Shown one piece after another: positions 39,221 through 48,380 of a stretch of 64,000 nucleotides of DNA. The translations under genes were made by a program, and so were the position numbers. Positions within the stretch are counted from its first letter, which is position 1. Every line of letters begins with the position of its first letter. The DNA is from Methylococcales bacterium (lineage in GTDB: Bacteria; Pseudomonadota; Gammaproteobacteria; Methylococcales; Methylomonadaceae), in assembly GCA_030654015.1 (NCBI GenBank), contig JAURYI010000138.1:1-64000 (forward strand), written 5' to 3'. The notes below the pieces were generated by a model. The model was not told the DNA's origin, made no database searches, and saw nothing but the letters and a program-made list of their open reading frames with translations.

Positions 39221-40312
39221 ATGGCACTGTATTGTGGAATCGTGGGCTTACCCAATGTCGGTAAATCAACTTTATTTAACGCCTTAACGCGGGCAAAAAT
39301 CGCCGCTGAAAATTATCCCTTCTGTACCATTGATCCCAATGTTGGCGTTGTACCTGTGCCAGATGCGCGTATGGACAAACTGGCGGAAATCGTTAAACCT
39401 GAGCGCGTATTACCAACAACCATTGAGTTTGTCGATATTGCGGGCTTGGTAGCGGGCGCGTCTAAAGGCGAAGGTTTAGGTAATAAATTTTTAGCCAACA
39501 TCCGCGAAACCGATGCGATTGCTCACGTTGTACGCTGTTTTCAGGATGATAACGTGGTTCACGTTGCGGGTAAAATTGATCCCTTGTCTGATATTGAAGT
39601 GATTAACACCGAACTGGCGTTGGCAGATATGGCTTCGGTGGAAAAAGCCCTGTTACGTTGTAGCAAAATTGCCCGCACTGGCAATAAAGACGAGCAAGCC
39701 AAAAAACTGGTATTGGAGCGCGTGTTAAAGCAACTGGAAATAGGCGATCCTGTGCGCACGATGGAGTTGACCGAGGACGAAAAAGACCTCTTTAAAGACC
39801 TGTGCTTAATGACACTGAAACCCACGATGTACATTGCCAACGTACAAGATGACGGCTTTGAAAATAACCCCATGCTTGATGCCGTCCGCGAGTTTGCCGC
39901 CAAAGACGGTTCAATGGTCGTGCCGATTTGTGCCGCCATTGAAGCGGAAATTTCCCAACTGGATGAAGACGAAAAACAGGAGTTTCTGGATGATTTAGGC
40001 TTGGAAGAACCCGGTTTAAATCGCGTGGTACGCGCGGGTTATTCCTTGCTCAATCTGGCAACGTATTTTACTGCGGGCGTGAAAGAAGTCAGAGCATGGA
40101 CGATTCCTATCGGTGCAACCGCGCCGCAATCGGCGGGTGTGATTCACAGCGACTTTGAAAAAGGCTTTATTCGTGCCGAAGTTATTTCTTACGAAGACTT
40201 CATTACCTACAAAGGTGAACAAGGCGCGAAAGACGCAGGAAAATGGCGTTTAGAAGGCAAAGATTACATCGTAAAAGACGGCGATGTCATGCACTTTCGA
40301 TTCAACGTTTGA
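39221..40312 (+). CDS. ychF: Redox-regulated ATPase YchF
   Basis: [49 protein letters not shown]-terminal TGS-like region. Confidence 0.96.
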   Translation: MALYCGIVGLPNVGKSTLFNALTRAKIAAENYPFCTIDPNVGVVPVPDARMDKLAEIVKPERVLPTTIEFVDIAGLVAGASKGEGLGNKFLANIRETDAIAHVVRCFQDDNVVHVAGKIDPLSDIEVINTELALADMASVEKALLRCSKIARTGNKDEQAKKLVLERVLKQLEIGDPVRTMELTEDEKDLFKDLCLMTLKPTMYIANVQDDGFENNPMLDAVREFAAKDGSMVVPICAAIEAEISQLDEDEKQEFLDDLGLEEPGLNRVVRAGYSLLNLATYFTAGVKEVRAWTIPIGATAPQSAGVIHSDFEKGFIRAEVISYEDFITYKGEQGAKDAGKWRLEGKDYIVKDGDVMHFRFNV

Positions 40313-40366
40313 CAAATTAACGGCGGCTATTTATAATCCCCGCTCTTTACAAAGACCTACCTTAAT

Positions 40367-40443
40367 GGCGATATAGCTCAGTTGGTTAGAGCACGGGATT
40401 CATAACCCCGGGGTCGGTGGTTCAAATCCACCTATCGCCACCA
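40367..40443 (+). tRNA. tRNA-Met (CAT anticodon; elongator most likely)
   Basis: GGCGATA acceptor, anticodon loop TTCATAA, GGTTCAAATCC T-arm, encoded CCA. Confidence 0.93.
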
Positions 40444-40471
40444 TACAGGCTTTAGTAATTCAACGAATATT

Positions 40472-40510
40472 AAAAACCCGCAAGCTATCTGGCTTAGCGG
40501 GTTTTTTATT
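40472..40510 (+). terminator. Rho-independent terminator after tRNA-Met
   Basis: AAAAACCCGCAAGC...GCTTAGCGGGTTTTTT. Confidence 0.85.
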
Positions 40511-40548
40511 GCCTGACGAAATGCAACACTTTTAAAATCAATCATCCC

Positions 40549-43500
40549 ATGATAACTAAAGACAATTTTAAAGCCTTATTGCTCAGTCTACATTTTCAAC
40601 AACACGGTAACCAATTCAGCAAAGTAGTAAATAATATCCATCTCGCCGTTGATTTTGACAAAAACGAATTACTTTATCCCAATGGTTTAATCATTCACGA
40701 GCGGCAAACGTGTAATTTTTCTGCCAGTGAAAATTTTGTTGTTTTTGAATGTGTCCATCGGTTATTAGAAAAGGGCTACGCGCCTGACAGTATTGAATTA
40801 GAACCCAAATGGAAACTAGGACACGGCGCAAGCGGTGGACGCGCTGATATATTAGTGAAAGACCGTGAAAATAAACCCTTATTAATTATTGAATGTAAAA
40901 CCGCAGGCACTGAATATAAAAAAGCCATTAAATACACGCAATTCGATGGTGGGCAATTATTCAGTTATGCCCAACAAATCCCCGCCACTCAGTTTTTATG
41001 TTTATACGCTTCGGATTTTAGCGATAAAAAACTTACCCGCGATTATATTGTTATTTCACATATAGACAATGACAAAATCGCACTTAAAGATGGCGAATTA
41101 AACCGTTTTGATAGTGCGCAAAGTGTTATTGAACGCTTTGATGTTTGGAAAAATACTTATCAATTAGAATTATTACCATCTGTTATTTTTGAAGACAAAA
41201 GTCAGGCGTATATTATTGGCAAAGATAAATATACCTTAGCAGATTTAAAAGTTGTTGATGCGCGTGATAAAGAAGGTAAATATCATCAATTTCGTACTAT
41301 ATTAAGAAAATATAATGTTGCACGGCGTGAAAATGCCTTTGAAGTCTTAGTTAATTTATTTTTATGTAAAATCGTTGATGAAACGCAAAATAATAAGCTG
41401 GATACGGAACATCAGGAATTAAAATTTTATTGGAAAGGTATCGCTTATGACAGTTATTTTGATTTGGTGGATAGGTTACAAAGCCTTTATCAAACAGGCA
41501 TGGATAAATTTCTCAATCAAGACGTTATTTATATCAGTAATGAAGAAATAGACAATGCTTTTTGGGCAGTTAAAAATGATAAAAATGCTACTAAAAAGCG
41601 TATTAAAGAATTATTTACTCAATTAAAATTTTATAAAGGCTTGGATTTTGATTTTATCAAAGTGCATAACAAAAATCTATTTGAAAAAAATGCCAAAGTC
41701 TTAATTGAAATTGTGCAAATGTGGCAGGATTCACGCTTAACCACGCATGAACAAAATCAATTTTTAGGCGATATGTTTGAATACTTTTTAGACAATGGTA
41801 TTAAACAATCAGAAGGGCAGTTTTTTACCCCGATGCCGATTTGTCGCTTTATATTAATGTCTTTACCCTTAGAAGAGTTAATTCAACAAAGCGAATACGC
41901 GCCTAAAGTGATTGATTATGCCTGTGGTGCGGGGCATTTTTTAAATGAATATGCCGCGCAAATTAAACCCTTATTAACCGATGATAAACATTTTGCGTTA
42001 AATGATTGTTATGCTGAAATCGTTGGTATTGAAAAAGAAGACCGATTAGCAAAAGTCGCCAAAGTATCTGCGTTTATGTACGGACAGGACGCAATTAAAA
42101 TTATTGATGCCGACGCATTAGCCACGCATGAAAAATTAAAAGCCGATAGTTTTAATTTATTAGTTGCTAATCCCCCATTTGCGGTAGAAGGTTTTTTAGA
42201 AACTTTGGAAGAAGACCGAGAAAATTATACCTTATTAAATACGGTTTCCGATGTGATTAATAATCGCAATATTCAATGTTTTTTTATTGAACGGGCAAAA
42301 CAATTACTTGCACCGAATGGTATAGCTGCAATTATTGTTCCCTCTTCGGTATTATCAAATTCGGATGCTACTCATGTAGGCAGTCGTGAAATTTTATTGC
42401 AATGCTTTGATATTGTTGCCATTGTCGAATTAGGTAGTGGTACATTTGGTAAAACAGGCACGAATACCGTGGTGTTATTTTTACGCCGCAAACATAAACA
42501 ACCGATCGAAGCCGAGCAGTATTTTAATCGCGTTAATGATTGGTTTAATGACGACAAAGAAGAGGATGTTTATGAGGACAGTTCTTTTATTCATCGTTAT
42601 TGCCAACACAACGGCATCGATTTTGAACAGTATCAAACGTTATTAAATGGTAAACCATCGGCTGAATTATTAACGCATGAGTTATTTATTGATTATGCTA
42701 ATGATTTTAATAACTCTGCGGATATTAAAAATCTGCATAAGCAAAAATCATTTAAAGATAAATCCGCTTTAGAGAAACAAAACGAATTAAATAAACGCTT
42801 TTTAAGTTATTTACAGCGTATTGAAAAAGACAAGTTATATTATTTTGTGTTAGCGTCTGTTAATCCGCAAAAAGTGTTAATCGTTAAAAGCCCCAGTGAC
42901 GGCAAAGAACAAAAAGCCTTTTTAGGCTATGAATGGAGCGCGGCAAAAGGCAATGAGGGGATTAAATTAACAACCGATAATGAAGGAAACCATGTTACAC
43001 CGCTTTATGATGTGGCTAACCGTGATAATCCTGAGAAGATTAATACACTCATAGCACAAAACTTTTTAGGCAAGGCGTTAGATTTAAACCTGCTAGGTCT
43101 TAAAGACCTAGCAGGTTTAGTGACACAAACGCGACTGGTTGATATGCTGGATTTTTCGCGTAAAGATTTTAATAAAACGATTTCGCTTACAGCTAAAAAA
43201 TCATTGATAGTTGAAACTAAATGGGATTTAGTGAAACTGGGTGAGGTCAGTGAAGTTATTGCAGGTCAATCACCAGAATCTGAATATTATAACGAAGAAA
43301 AGAAAGGTTTAGCTTTTTATCAAGGCAAAAAAGATTTTGGTAAAATTTATTTAAATAATCCAGCGGTTTGGACAACCAAAATTACTAAGGAATCAATTAA
43401 AAGTGATATTTTAATGAGTGTTCGTGCGCCTGTTGGTGATGTTAATATAAATCCGTTTGAAAAAATATGTATTGGTAGGGGGCTTGCAGTGATTCGCTCT

Positions 43501-44322
43501 AATAATTCCGACCTACGAAAATATTTATTTGAGTTTATAAATCAGAATCAGTTTTTATTTAAAGGAAATAAAGGAACAACTTTTGATTCTATTTCAACTG
43601 ATGACTTACGACAAATAAAAATACCCTTCCCACCTACAGACATTCAACAAAAAATTGTTTCCGAGTGTGAAGCAATTGATACAGCCGTACAGGATGCAGA
43701 AAAAACCATTAATAATGCGTGGCAAGAAATTGACGATAAACTCAATTTAATTTTTGCAGAAAATTATCCCGTTAAAAAACTATCTGCTGTTATTGAAATT
43801 ATTGGCGGTGGAACACCCAGCACGAAAAATCCAGAGTTTTGGAACGGTGATATTCCTTGGTTAAGTGTTGTGGATTTTAATAATAAACAGCGATTTGTTA
43901 GCACCAGCGAGAAAACAATATCAGAATTAGGTTTGAAAAACAGTAGCACTAAATATTTAAATATCGGTGATTTAATTATTTCAGCGCGTGGCACTGTGGG
44001 TGCATTAGCTCAATTAGCGATTCCTATGACGTTTAATCAATCTTGTTATGGATTACGAGGCAATGAAGAAATGGATAATGGTTTCCTATATTACGTTTTA
44101 AAAAGAGAAATTAATCAATTTAAAGATAATGCCTATGGCAGTACATTCGGCTCTATCACAACAAGAACCTTTGATAGTATCAGGATACCGATTCCACCAG
44201 TTGATATTCAAAAAAATATTCTTATTGATATTGAAAAAATTGAAAATAAAATTTCCACTGCTCAAAAAACTATTAATGAAGCGGCAAGCAAAAAACAAGC
44301 CGTTTTAAAACAATATTTGTGA
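40549..44322 (+). CDS. Single-chain restriction-modification protein (HsdR-N-like nuclease, N6-adenine methylase, two specificity domains)
   Basis: GGRADILVKDRENKPLLIIECKTAG (HSDR_N), GQFFTPMPICRFI, DYACGAGHFL, NPPF methylase motifs, two S-type TRD regions (WDLVKLGEVSEVIAGQSP; KKLSAVIEIIGGGTPSTKNPEFW). Confidence 0.9.
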   Translation: MITKDNFKALLLSLHFQQHGNQFSKVVNNIHLAVDFDKNELLYPNGLIIHERQTCNFSASENFVVFECVHRLLEKGYAPDSIELEPKWKLGHGASGGRADILVKDRENKPLLIIECKTAGTEYKKAIKYTQFDGGQLFSYAQQIPATQFLCLYASDFSDKKLTRDYIVISHIDNDKIALKDGELNRFDSAQSVIERFDVWKNTYQLELLPSVIFEDKSQAYIIGKDKYTLADLKVVDARDKEGKYHQFRTILRKYNVARRENAFEVLVNLFLCKIVDETQNNKLDTEHQELKFYWKGIAYDSYFDLVDRLQSLYQTGMDKFLNQDVIYISNEEIDNAFWAVKNDKNATKKRIKELFTQLKFYKGLDFDFIKVHNKNLFEKNAKVLIEIVQMWQDSRLTTHEQNQFLGDMFEYFLDNGIKQSEGQFFTPMPICRFILMSLPLEELIQQSEYAPKVIDYACGAGHFLNEYAAQIKPLLTDDKHFALNDCYAEIVGIEKEDRLAKVAKVSAFMYGQDAIKIIDADALATHEKLKADSFNLLVANPPFAVEGFLETLEEDRENYTLLNTVSDVINNRNIQCFFIERAKQLLAPNGIAAIIVPSSVLSNSDATHVGSREILLQCFDIVAIVELGSGTFGKTGTNTVVLFLRRKHKQPIEAEQYFNRVNDWFNDDKEEDVYEDSSFIHRYCQHNGIDFEQYQTLLNGKPSAELLTHELFIDYANDFNNSADIKNLHKQKSFKDKSALEKQNELNKRFLSYLQRIEKDKLYYFVLASVNPQKVLIVKSPSDGKEQKAFLGYEWSAAKGNEGIKLTTDNEGNHVTPLYDVANRDNPEKINTLIAQNFLGKALDLNLLGLKDLAGLVTQTRLVDMLDFSRKDFNKTISLTAKKSLIVETKWDLVKLGEVSEVIAGQSPESEYYNEEKKGLAFYQGKKDFGKIYLNNPAVWTTKITKESIKSDILMSVRAPVGDVNINPFEKICIGRGLAVIRSNNSDLRKYLFEFINQNQFLFKGNKGTTFDSISTDDLRQIKIPFPPTDIQQKIVSECEAIDTAVQDAEKTINNAWQEIDDKLNLIFAENYPVKKLSAVIEIIGGGTPSTKNPEFWNGDIPWLSVVDFNNKQRFVSTSEKTISELGLKNSSTKYLNIGDLIISARGTVGALAQLAIPMTFNQSCYGLRGNEEMDNGFLYYVLKREINQFKDNAYGSTFGSITTRTFDSIRIPIPPVDIQKNILIDIEKIENKISTAQKTINEAASKKQAVLKQYL
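43085..43119. repeat. Perfect 17-bp-arm palindrome inside R-M gene
   Basis: TAAACCTGCTAGGTCTT-A-AAGACCTAGCAGGTTTA, in-frame as LNLLGLKDLAGL. Confidence 0.85.
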
Positions 44323-44337
44323 TATTAATAGAGGTGA

Positions 44338-44428
44338 AGCCCAAAACTTGTTTTGGACTCCTGTTAAACAATTCTCCTTATCAAAACCTAAAACGTACCA
44401 TCGGAGTCCAAAACAAGTTTTGGGCTTC
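44338..44428. repeat. REP/BIME upstream of RAYT (family A)
   Basis: GCCCAAAACTTGTTTTGGACTCC ... GGAGTCCAAAACAAGTTTTGGGC inverted pair. Confidence 0.88.
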
Positions 44429-44451
44429 AAAATTTTTTGGAATTCTTTAAT

Positions 44452-44988
44452 ATGATAAGTAAACACCCAAACCGACCAGCACATTTATTTGTTGATAATA
44501 GCGCGTATTTTATTACCGCAGCTATTTACCAAAAAAGAAAGTTACTTTGTTCAAGCGAAATAAAAAATTATCTTTTAACTACTATTCAACAATGCTTTGA
44601 TGAAAAAGGCTGGGTATTAAATGATTGGGTTATTTTGGATAATCATTATCACTTGCTTGGTATGAGTAAAAACGGCGCAGATTTATCTAATATTATGGGT
44701 AAAATACATATGCTATCAGCTAAGTTTATTTACTCTCAATTAAATGCAGAAAAACCGATTTGGTGGAATTATTGGGATTATTGTCCGCGTGATGAGAAAG
44801 ATTATTTAATTCGGTTAAATTATTTATTTAACAATCCAATAAAGCACGGTTATGTAAACAATCTTCATGATTATCCTTTTTCTAGCTTTCATCAATATAT
44901 GGAAAAACAAGGGCGTGAATTGTTGGTAAAGCAGTTTAAAGAATATGCCGATTATAAGAATTTAATGTTAGGTGAAGATGATTTTTGA
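44452..44988 (+). CDS. REP-associated tyrosine transposase (RAYT, IS200-like Y1 superfamily)
   Basis: RPAHLFVDNSAYFITAAIYQKRKLL...WVILDNHYHLLGMSKNGADLSNIMGKIHMLSAKFI...YLFNNPIKHGYVNNLHDYPFSSFHQY; flanked by REP inverted repeats. Confidence 0.9.
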   Translation: MISKHPNRPAHLFVDNSAYFITAAIYQKRKLLCSSEIKNYLLTTIQQCFDEKGWVLNDWVILDNHYHLLGMSKNGADLSNIMGKIHMLSAKFIYSQLNAEKPIWWNYWDYCPRDEKDYLIRLNYLFNNPIKHGYVNNLHDYPFSSFHQYMEKQGRELLVKQFKEYADYKNLMLGEDDF

Positions 44989-45015
44989 ATATATGTTACG
45001 GCGTACAATATTATT

Positions 45016-45075
45016 CGGAGTCCAAGGCAAGACTTGGAGGTTTAAAAACGCCCAAAACGTGTTTTGGACTCCTGA
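45016..45075. repeat. REP/BIME downstream of RAYT (family A)
   Basis: GGAGTCCAAGGCAAGACTTGGAGG...CGCCCAAAACGTGTTTTGGACTCC. Confidence 0.85.
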
Positions 45076-45131
45076 ACAACAGACACACCCGCTATCTAAT
45101 ATCGGTTAAATACAAGGTTTGCGACAGCACA

Positions 45132-45524
45132 ATGAATATATTGATTTATAACGAACTGAGTCCTGAGCATAGAGCGGCGATTGCCTTTGAGGCTCACACG
45201 CTGGACGACAGCGACACCGCGCACCTTATCGAAGCCAGTTTTAAAGAGCAGGACAGTAGCCTGTGGTGCGTGTATGCCGACCGCCTGACTCATCTTAATA
45301 TTGTGATGCTCAGTTTAACGGGCGTGTATTGGAAATTAGCCGCAACCCATGATTTTAGAAGCGCGTGGGCAACGCAGGAAGTTATCATCGCCGTGTGTGA
45401 ATATGCGGGCATTAATACTACACTGATGTTTGAATGCAATGACATTGAACCACTGCCCGCACCCATTCAATATGATGCCGATTGGTTACAGGCACTGAAA
45501 CAGGATTTTATTGCTATGCTGTGA
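45132..45524 (+). CDS. Hypothetical protein
   Basis: ORF MNILIYNELSPEHRAAIAFEAHTLDDSDTAHL..., convergent with the glycosyltransferase. Confidence 0.6.
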   Translation: MNILIYNELSPEHRAAIAFEAHTLDDSDTAHLIEASFKEQDSSLWCVYADRLTHLNIVMLSLTGVYWKLAATHDFRSAWATQEVIIAVCEYAGINTTLMFECNDIEPLPAPIQYDADWLQALKQDFIAML

Positions 45525-46335
45525 ATTTCTGGATAAGCTGTTGATAATAAAGTGTTTCTTCGGTTTTTCCGCGTTTTATCATGCCATTGAGATAAATCTC
45601 GGCTTTCTTCAATAACATAGCGACTGCCGCTTGCTGATTGTCAGCAGACAATTGACCGCCTGCAATAATTTTTTGCAGTGCAGTTATTCTAAATCTGTCC
45701 ATACCCCAGTGTTGTTGCGAGAGTTGGTCTGCATGACCGCCGTGTTTTTTTATTTGCGGCTCTTCAATCAATAATACAGGGTAGCGGGCGGTAATTCTCA
45801 GCCATAAATCATAATCTTCGCAGGCAGGTAATTCGGTATCAAACAGCCCGATTGCGGCAAATATCGAGCGATGTATCATCACGGTAGACGGTGAGATAGC
45901 ACACAACGGCAAACAGTCAGTAAACAGCCAGCCGCCTGTTTTGGCGTATTGTTTGGCAGGATTAACACGCACGCCGTTGCGTATCCATTGCTCTTCGGTG
46001 TGACAAATGCGGCTGTCAGGATGCGCGGTTAAAGCGGCTTGCTGGTGCGTCAGTTTTTCGGGCAACCATTCATCATCGGAATCTAAAAAGGCAATCCAGT
46101 CGCCTGTTGCCTGTTGGATGCCTGTATTACGCGCACTGCTGACCCCTTGATTTTTCTGATAGTAATACCGCACAGCTGGAAATTCGGCGCGTATCATAGC
46201 GGCGGTGTCATCGGTCGAGCCGTCATCAATCACGATTATTTCAGTCGGTAATGAGGTTTGCGCAAACACCGATAATAAGGCGCGTTTTAATAAGTCGCGG
46301 CGGTTGTATGTGGGGATAACCACAGAAATGTTCAT
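45514..46335 (-). CDS. Glycosyltransferase family 2
   Basis: MNISVVIPTYNRRDLLKRALLSVFAQTSLPTEIIVIDDGSTDDT...ARNTGIQQATGDWIAFLDSDDEW. Confidence 0.94.
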   Translation of the reverse strand: MNISVVIPTYNRRDLLKRALLSVFAQTSLPTEIIVIDDGSTDDTAAMIRAEFPAVRYYYQKNQGVSSARNTGIQQATGDWIAFLDSDDEWLPEKLTHQQAALTAHPDSRICHTEEQWIRNGVRVNPAKQYAKTGGWLFTDCLPLCAISPSTVMIHRSIFAAIGLFDTELPACEDYDLWLRITARYPVLLIEEPQIKKHGGHADQLSQQHWGMDRFRITALQKIIAGGQLSADNQQAAVAMLLKKAEIYLNGMIKRGKTEETLYYQQLIQKFTA

Positions 46336-46733
46336 TTAGACGAGGAGTTTTTTCGGGTTAAATTTCCGACCGCTTGCAGTTTGTCGCGTGAACTGAACCA
46401 GTGATAGCCCGCTGTGTGTTCAGCTACTTTGTTAAGCACTATGTCGCCGTGATTAATACACTGGGCGATACCGTAAGTCAGGGTTTCTTTAAATACCAAA
46501 CTGGTGTCGGTGGTTTTGAGGAGTGTCAATTTTCCGCCACAGGTTAAAGACGGATAATCAATAACGTAGAGCGGTGGGCGGATATTCACTCTGATACTCC
46601 ACTGTGACCCACTATCCTGCTGCCCCGCACCATGCCACTCGCCTGTAAATTGGCTGAGGGTGTCGCTTTGTCCAGCATCGGCAAGGCAGGACAGGGATAA
46701 TAATAGACTGCCGATAAAGACGAGTTTATTCAT
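46332..46733 (-). CDS. Hypothetical secreted protein
   Basis: N-terminal signal peptide MNKLVFIGSLLLSLSCLADA. Confidence 0.65.
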   Translation of the reverse strand: MNKLVFIGSLLLSLSCLADAGQSDTLSQFTGEWHGAGQQDSGSQWSIRVNIRPPLYVIDYPSLTCGGKLTLLKTTDTSLVFKETLTYGIAQCINHGDIVLNKVAEHTAGYHWFSSRDKLQAVGNLTRKNSSSK

Positions 46734-46745
46734 GATTTATTTTCC

Positions 46746-48380
46746 TTATTTCAACGGAATCGGCAAAAACTGCGACCACTTCTGTTCGCCGCCGATGTCG
46801 CCTGCTTTGGGTATGTCTGAATTATGCCAACCGCCGCCTAGGGCTTTGACTAACAGCACGGCGGCTTGCAGTTGCTGGCTGTGTAAATCGACGGCGGTTT
46901 TTTCATTATTAAGTGCCACGCCTTGGGCGACCATGACGTTGAGATAATTGACCGTACCCGCTTTATATTGATTGTCGATTAATGCGACCGATTCACGCGC
47001 TGCGGTGACTGCTTGTTGCTGGGCTTTGATTTCGTCGGCTAATAAACGCAGGGTGGATAATTGGTCTTCGACTTCCTGAAAACTCACTAATACGCTTTGC
47101 CGATAGGCGGCAACACTGGCATCAAAGCTATTGATTGCAGCATCCATTTGCGCGCCAGTCAGTCCGCCATTAAATAACGGCACTGCCATTGCCGCAGGCC
47201 CTAACGCCCAGTAACGCCCCGCTGTGGATAACAACGAAGACAGATCACGCGATTGTGTACCTTTGGTTGCCGATAGCGAAATAGTCGGGAAATACGCGGC
47301 TTTGGCAACGCCGATTTGTGCATTTGCCGCCGCGACTTGGCGTTCAGCAACCGCTATATCAGGGCGGCGTTCTAACAATTCGGAGGGAATAGCCACGGGA
47401 ATAGCGGGAACGGTGGCAGTGAGTCCCGCAGTGGCAATCGTCAATTCAGCGGGAGCTTTGCCGATGAGCATCGCAATCGCGTGTTCCAGTTTGGCGCGGG
47501 CAATCTGCACATCAATCGCTTGCGCTTGCGTGGAGGCAAGTTGGGTTTGCGCTTGGGTAATGTCGGGTTTTCCGATAACACCCGCCGCGTAGCGGTTCTG
47601 GTTGATGGTGAGAATTTTTTGGTAGGCGACACTGGTGTCATCAAGCAATTTCTTTTGCGCATCCAAGCCGCGCAGTTGAAAATAATTTTGTGCAAGCAGG
47701 GCATGAGTGGATAACTTTAACGCTTGCAAGGTAGCATGACTTGCTCCCGCATTCGCTTCATTGGCTTCCACCTGCCGCCGCACTCCGCCCCATAAATCAG
47801 GCTCCCACGCCATACTCATTGCCATACCGAACAGGTTTCTAACCCCTGAGACCGCAACACTTTGCCCAGTCGCGGCACGAAAGCGATTCATGGTTGCCGT
47901 ACCTGTGGCGGTGGGAAAATACGCGGCGGTGGCTTGTTGTACTAATGATTGTGATTGCCGAAATTGGGCTTCTGCTTGGGCAAGTGATTGGTTGCTGATA
48001 TTGACCTGCGCTTCAAGGCGGTTCAGTTCTGCATCTTTGAATAACTCCCACCAGTTGCCCGTCAATTGCTGGTCTTTTGGTTGCGCAATTTTCCAGCCTT
48101 TGAGTTCTTTAAATTCAGCAGGTACGTTAGCAGTGGGACGTTGATAATCGGGGCCGACCGTACAGGCGGATAGCAACAGTACGCTAGCGACACTCATCAC
48201 AGTGCGGAGCGAGACCTGCGAGGTTTTCAAAACCTCGCAGGTCTTCCCGCGAATAAATAATTGACCTCGTTCCCACGCGCCGCGTGGGAATGCAGTGGAG
48301 GCGCGCCGCGCCTTGTATTTCAGACAAACCGCAGGCGTGTGGAAACGAATAACTAATAGGCTTAACGGTTTGAGATTCAT
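46746..48380 (-). CDS. RND efflux outer membrane lipoprotein (NodT/OprM family); alternative start 48199
   Basis: LLLSACTVGPDYQRPTANVPAEF lipobox and OEP repeats; N-terminal 60 codons include repeats (ASTAFPRGAWERG; palindrome 48212-48244). Confidence 0.88.
   Translation of the reverse strand: MNLKPLSLLVIRFHTPAVCLKYKARRASTAFPRGAWERGQLFIRGKTCEVLKTSQVSLRTVMSVASVLLLSACTVGPDYQRPTANVPAEFKELKGWKIAQPKDQQLTGNWWELFKDAELNRLEAQVNISNQSLAQAEAQFRQSQSLVQQATAAYFPTATGTATMNRFRAATGQSVAVSGVRNLFGMAMSMAWEPDLWGGVRRQVEANEANAGASHATLQALKLSTHALLAQNYFQLRGLDAQKKLLDDTSVAYQKILTINQNRYAAGVIGKPDITQAQTQLASTQAQAIDVQIARAKLEHAIAMLIGKAPAELTIATAGLTATVPAIPVAIPSELLERRPDIAVAERQVAAANAQIGVAKAAYFPTISLSATKGTQSRDLSSLLSTAGRYWALGPAAMAVPLFNGGLTGAQMDAAINSFDASVAAYRQSVLVSFQEVEDQLSTLRLLADEIKAQQQAVTAARESVALIDNQYKAGTVNYLNVMVAQGVALNNEKTAVDLHSQQLQAAVLLVKALGGGWHNSDIPKAGDIGGEQKWSQFLPIPLK
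48212..48244. repeat. Palindrome family C (AGACCTGCGAGGTTTT-C-AAAACCTCGCAGGTCT)
   Basis: Perfect 16-bp arms; related copy at 51489-51521. Confidence 0.88.
48262..48345. repeat. Family B repeat copy inside lipoprotein ORF
   Basis: CTCGTTCCCACGCGCCGCGTGGGAATGCAGTGGAGGCGCGCCGCGCC. Confidence 0.8.
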
